Assembly: GCA_026708585.1 (NCBI GenBank)
Contig: JAPOUQ010000088.1
Location: forward strand, 1-58,076
Source: Gammaproteobacteria bacterium
Lineage (GTDB): Bacteria > Pseudomonadota > Gammaproteobacteria > Arenicellales > Poriferihabitantaceae
Direction of reading: 5' to 3'
Length of the DNA: 58,076 bases
The position numbers and the translations under genes were made by a program. Under the pieces are notes generated by a model, which searched no databases, was not told where the DNA came from, and was given only the letters and a program-made list of their open reading frames with translations. Of this stretch, positions 56,923 through 58,076 are shown piece by piece. Every line of letters starts with the position of its first letter. The first letter of the stretch is position 1.

Positions 56923-57327
56923 TCACACCTGTTCCAACTCGATTAATGTTCCAATACCGTCCTTCGGATGCAAAAAAACAACCGGTTTTCCATGTGCACC
57001 AATTTTAGGAGTTCCATCACCGAGCACTCGAAGACCATGTTCGGTCAATTTTTGTATGGCGAATCCAATCTCTTCCACTTCATAACAGAGATGATGCATG
57101 CCTCCATCAGGGTTATTATCTAAGAATCGCTGAATCGGAGAATTCTCGCCAAGAGGATGAAGTAATTCAATCTTGGTATTGCATAGCTGAACAAAAACGA
57201 TAGTAACCCCGTGCTCTGCAAGATCAACAGGGGGTGATACATCGGCCCCAAAAGCCTCTCGATACAATCGGCTTGCCGAAGTCAGATCGGGGACAACGAT
57301 GGCGACATGATTAAGATTACCGATCAT
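56923..57327 (-). CDS. mce: Methylmalonyl-CoA epimerase (VOC superfamily)
   Basis: The enzyme interconverts the R and S forms of methylmalonyl-CoA, in the route from propionyl-CoA to succinyl-CoA. This VOC-fold protein has the metal ligands His7 (NHVAIVVPDL), the MHHLCYEV His pair near 84-85, and Glu near the end (TLIELEQV). LASRLYREAF-type spacing and GKPVVFLHPKDGIGTLIE match the family. Length 134 aa is normal. The start ATG is at 57325-57327. The mutase and carboxylase genes are not in this window. Confidence 0.9.
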   Translation of the reverse strand: MIGNLNHVAIVVPDLTSASRLYREAFGADVSPPVDLAEHGVTIVFVQLCNTKIELLHPLGENSPIQRFLDNNPDGGMHHLCYEVEEIGFAIQKLTEHGLRVLGDGTPKIGAHGKPVVFLHPKDGIGTLIELEQV

Positions 57328-57915
57328 AAAATTTTTCCTGAAATCAAATTAACGACATCTCACCGGTGTTTTATAATTATCAGAGTAATGACCTATTTTT
57401 CGGCAAGTATCTTGAAGTTTTTACTGAGAATGTTTGGATAAATTTACAACCTATAAATATATCAACACATTGTTATCCTGCATATTGGTTATATCTCCAG
57501 TGCATCGATACTCGAATATCCAGCAGGTTTCTTTTTTCGGCCAAATACCATTTTGATCTTGTAAATCAGTTTGCCACGATTTCTATGCTTCTCGGCATAA
57601 CCTTTTTCAGAATCTGTGCAATGGCACTGTCCAAGACCTAAACGAACAACAGGATACTTGATTAACCAATTTCAATGCGATCACGTCGCATACTGACTTC
57701 GGAAGCTTCATTGAACCCAAATGCCAGTCATGGTTCTCTGGTTTTTTACATAATGGGTATCTACTCTCTCGCTATTGAGGGTAAGTAGATACTGATAGAT
57801 GTTTCTATCTGAGTTAGCATTCGGAGAGTTCAAGCTGTGTATATGTATTCCCGATCCATTTTGTGAATCATTGCAGCATATCCAGGGAGATCAAATCAAA
57901 AATAATCAGAACTTC
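57328..57915. other. Gap of about 590 bp with a nuclease remnant
   Basis: Between the epimerase start and the truncated nuclease gene at the window edge, one degraded copy of the same nuclease tail is visible (about 57485-57640, listed separately), and an inverted repeat GTATCTACT/AGTAGATAC at 57757-57765 and 57784-57792. A 91-codon plus-strand frame at 57366 is a shadow of these remnants. Otherwise AT-rich. Confidence 0.5.
57485..57640 (-). pseudogene. PD-(D/E)XK nuclease C-terminal remnant, degraded copy
   Basis: On the minus strand this reads as a decayed version of the nuclease tail at the window edge: LDSAIAQI in one frame, then EKGYAEKHRNRGKLIYKIKM and VFGRKK in a second, then NLLDI in a third. 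The order and spacing match the 57916-58076 fragment. At least two frameshifts break it. It is the older of the two copies. Confidence 0.65.
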
Positions 57916-58076
57916 TCAACACGTATAGTCTAATAGATTCCGTTTATTTCGGCCAAACACCATTCCGATCAAATGGATAGATTGATCATGGTCTTGATAC
58001 TTCTCGGCATAGCCTTTTTCTCGAATCTGCGTAATCGCCTCGTCAAGACCCTCTTCTACTTTCCTTTCCTTACTTT
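57916..58076 (-). CDS. PD-(D/E)XK nuclease superfamily protein, C-terminal end (cut by window)
   Basis: The frame enters the window at 58076 and ends at a TGA at 57916-57918. The 52 codons seen give EEGLDEAITQIREKGYAEKY, then a short linker and SIHLIGMVFGRNKRNLLDYTC, the usual end of AAA-ATPase-like proteins with a DUF1703/PD-(D/E)XK nuclease C-terminus. The catalytic core lies outside the window. Whether the gene is intact upstream cannot be seen. Confidence 0.65.
   Translation of the reverse strand, partial: SKERKVEEGLDEAITQIREKGYAEKYQDHDQSIHLIGMVFGRNKRNLLDYTC

Noticed and set aside
1-58076. tRNA or rRNA genes
   Set aside because: No cloverleaf-like or rRNA-like stretch was recognised in the gaps by eye; a covariance-model scan would settle it.

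Overview
The window looks like chromosomal DNA of an AT-rich gammaproteobacterium (GC about 40% by eye). The gammaproteobacterial marks are the cmoA-cmoB pair, an HspQ homologue, a type II EF-G (fusA2-like), a yqgE-yqgF-pyrR-pyrB-pyrC' run with a catalytically dead PyrC', and PilG/ChpA-like type IV pilus regulators. A NavAb/NavMs-type sodium channel and a PQQ-type sugar dehydrogenase would suit a marine or brackish lifestyle, but that is inference. TTG or GTG starts seem frequent. No rRNA, tRNA or CRISPR array was recognised.

Layout. 0-2.6 kb: a frameshifted tyrosine recombinase, a 10-bp tandem repeat array and an AlbA_2/HATPase protein. 2.8-16.8 kb: transport and general metabolism (LysE exporter, Nav channel, PQQ dehydrogenase, HspQ, MFS, EamA, FAD monooxygenase, OsmC, class II aldolase, EF-G2, DjlA-like co-chaperone, a secreted protein). 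17.5-23.9 kb: epimerase, an exonuclease-CBS-DUF294 fusion, a DUF3530 hydrolase, MFS and EamA transporters, a small membrane protein. 24.3-25 kb: two decayed ISAzo13-like transposase ends in inverted orientation. 25.4-34.5 kb: central carbon genes, with class I aldolase on one strand and tkt-gap-pgk on the other, separated by RDD and MFS genes and a broken AAA ATPase. 35.4-40 kb: an accessory island of broken genes (GmrSD-like restriction gene, AlbA_2 protein, small secreted protein, VapBC-like pair). 40.7-57.3 kb: mostly intact housekeeping DNA (inositol-phosphatase family, ChpA/FimL-like scaffold with a PilG-like pseudo-receiver, yqgE-yqgF-pyrR-pyrB-pyrC', Deg protease, DUF924, J-domain membrane protein, penicillin-binding transpeptidase, thyA-folA, cmoA-cmoB, methylmalonyl-CoA epimerase). 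57.5-58.1 kb: two remnants of a PD-(D/E)XK nuclease C-terminus.

How the genes work together. Tkt, Gap, Pgk and Fda cover the triose and pentose part of glycolysis, gluconeogenesis and the pentose phosphate route. PyrR-PyrB-PyrC', ThyA and FolA serve pyrimidine and thymidylate supply. CmoA and CmoB make the wobble-uridine modification of tRNA. The pilus regulators sit apart from any kinase.

The main theme is decay. At least nine mobile or defence genes are broken by frameshifts or nonsense codons, while the metabolic genes next to them are intact. The three nonsense codons I could interpret (one TAG, two TGA) all fit C-to-T or G-to-A transitions at expected Trp or Arg codons. Together with many gene-free gaps of 300-900 bp, this suggests a lineage losing its accessory genes. 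I did not find an intact, clearly new multi-gene system. The best leads are the tandem repeat array beside the AlbA_2 gene, the receiver/scaffold pair without a kinase, the exonuclease-CBS-nucleotidyltransferase fusion, and an AT-rich element carrying a DnaA box.
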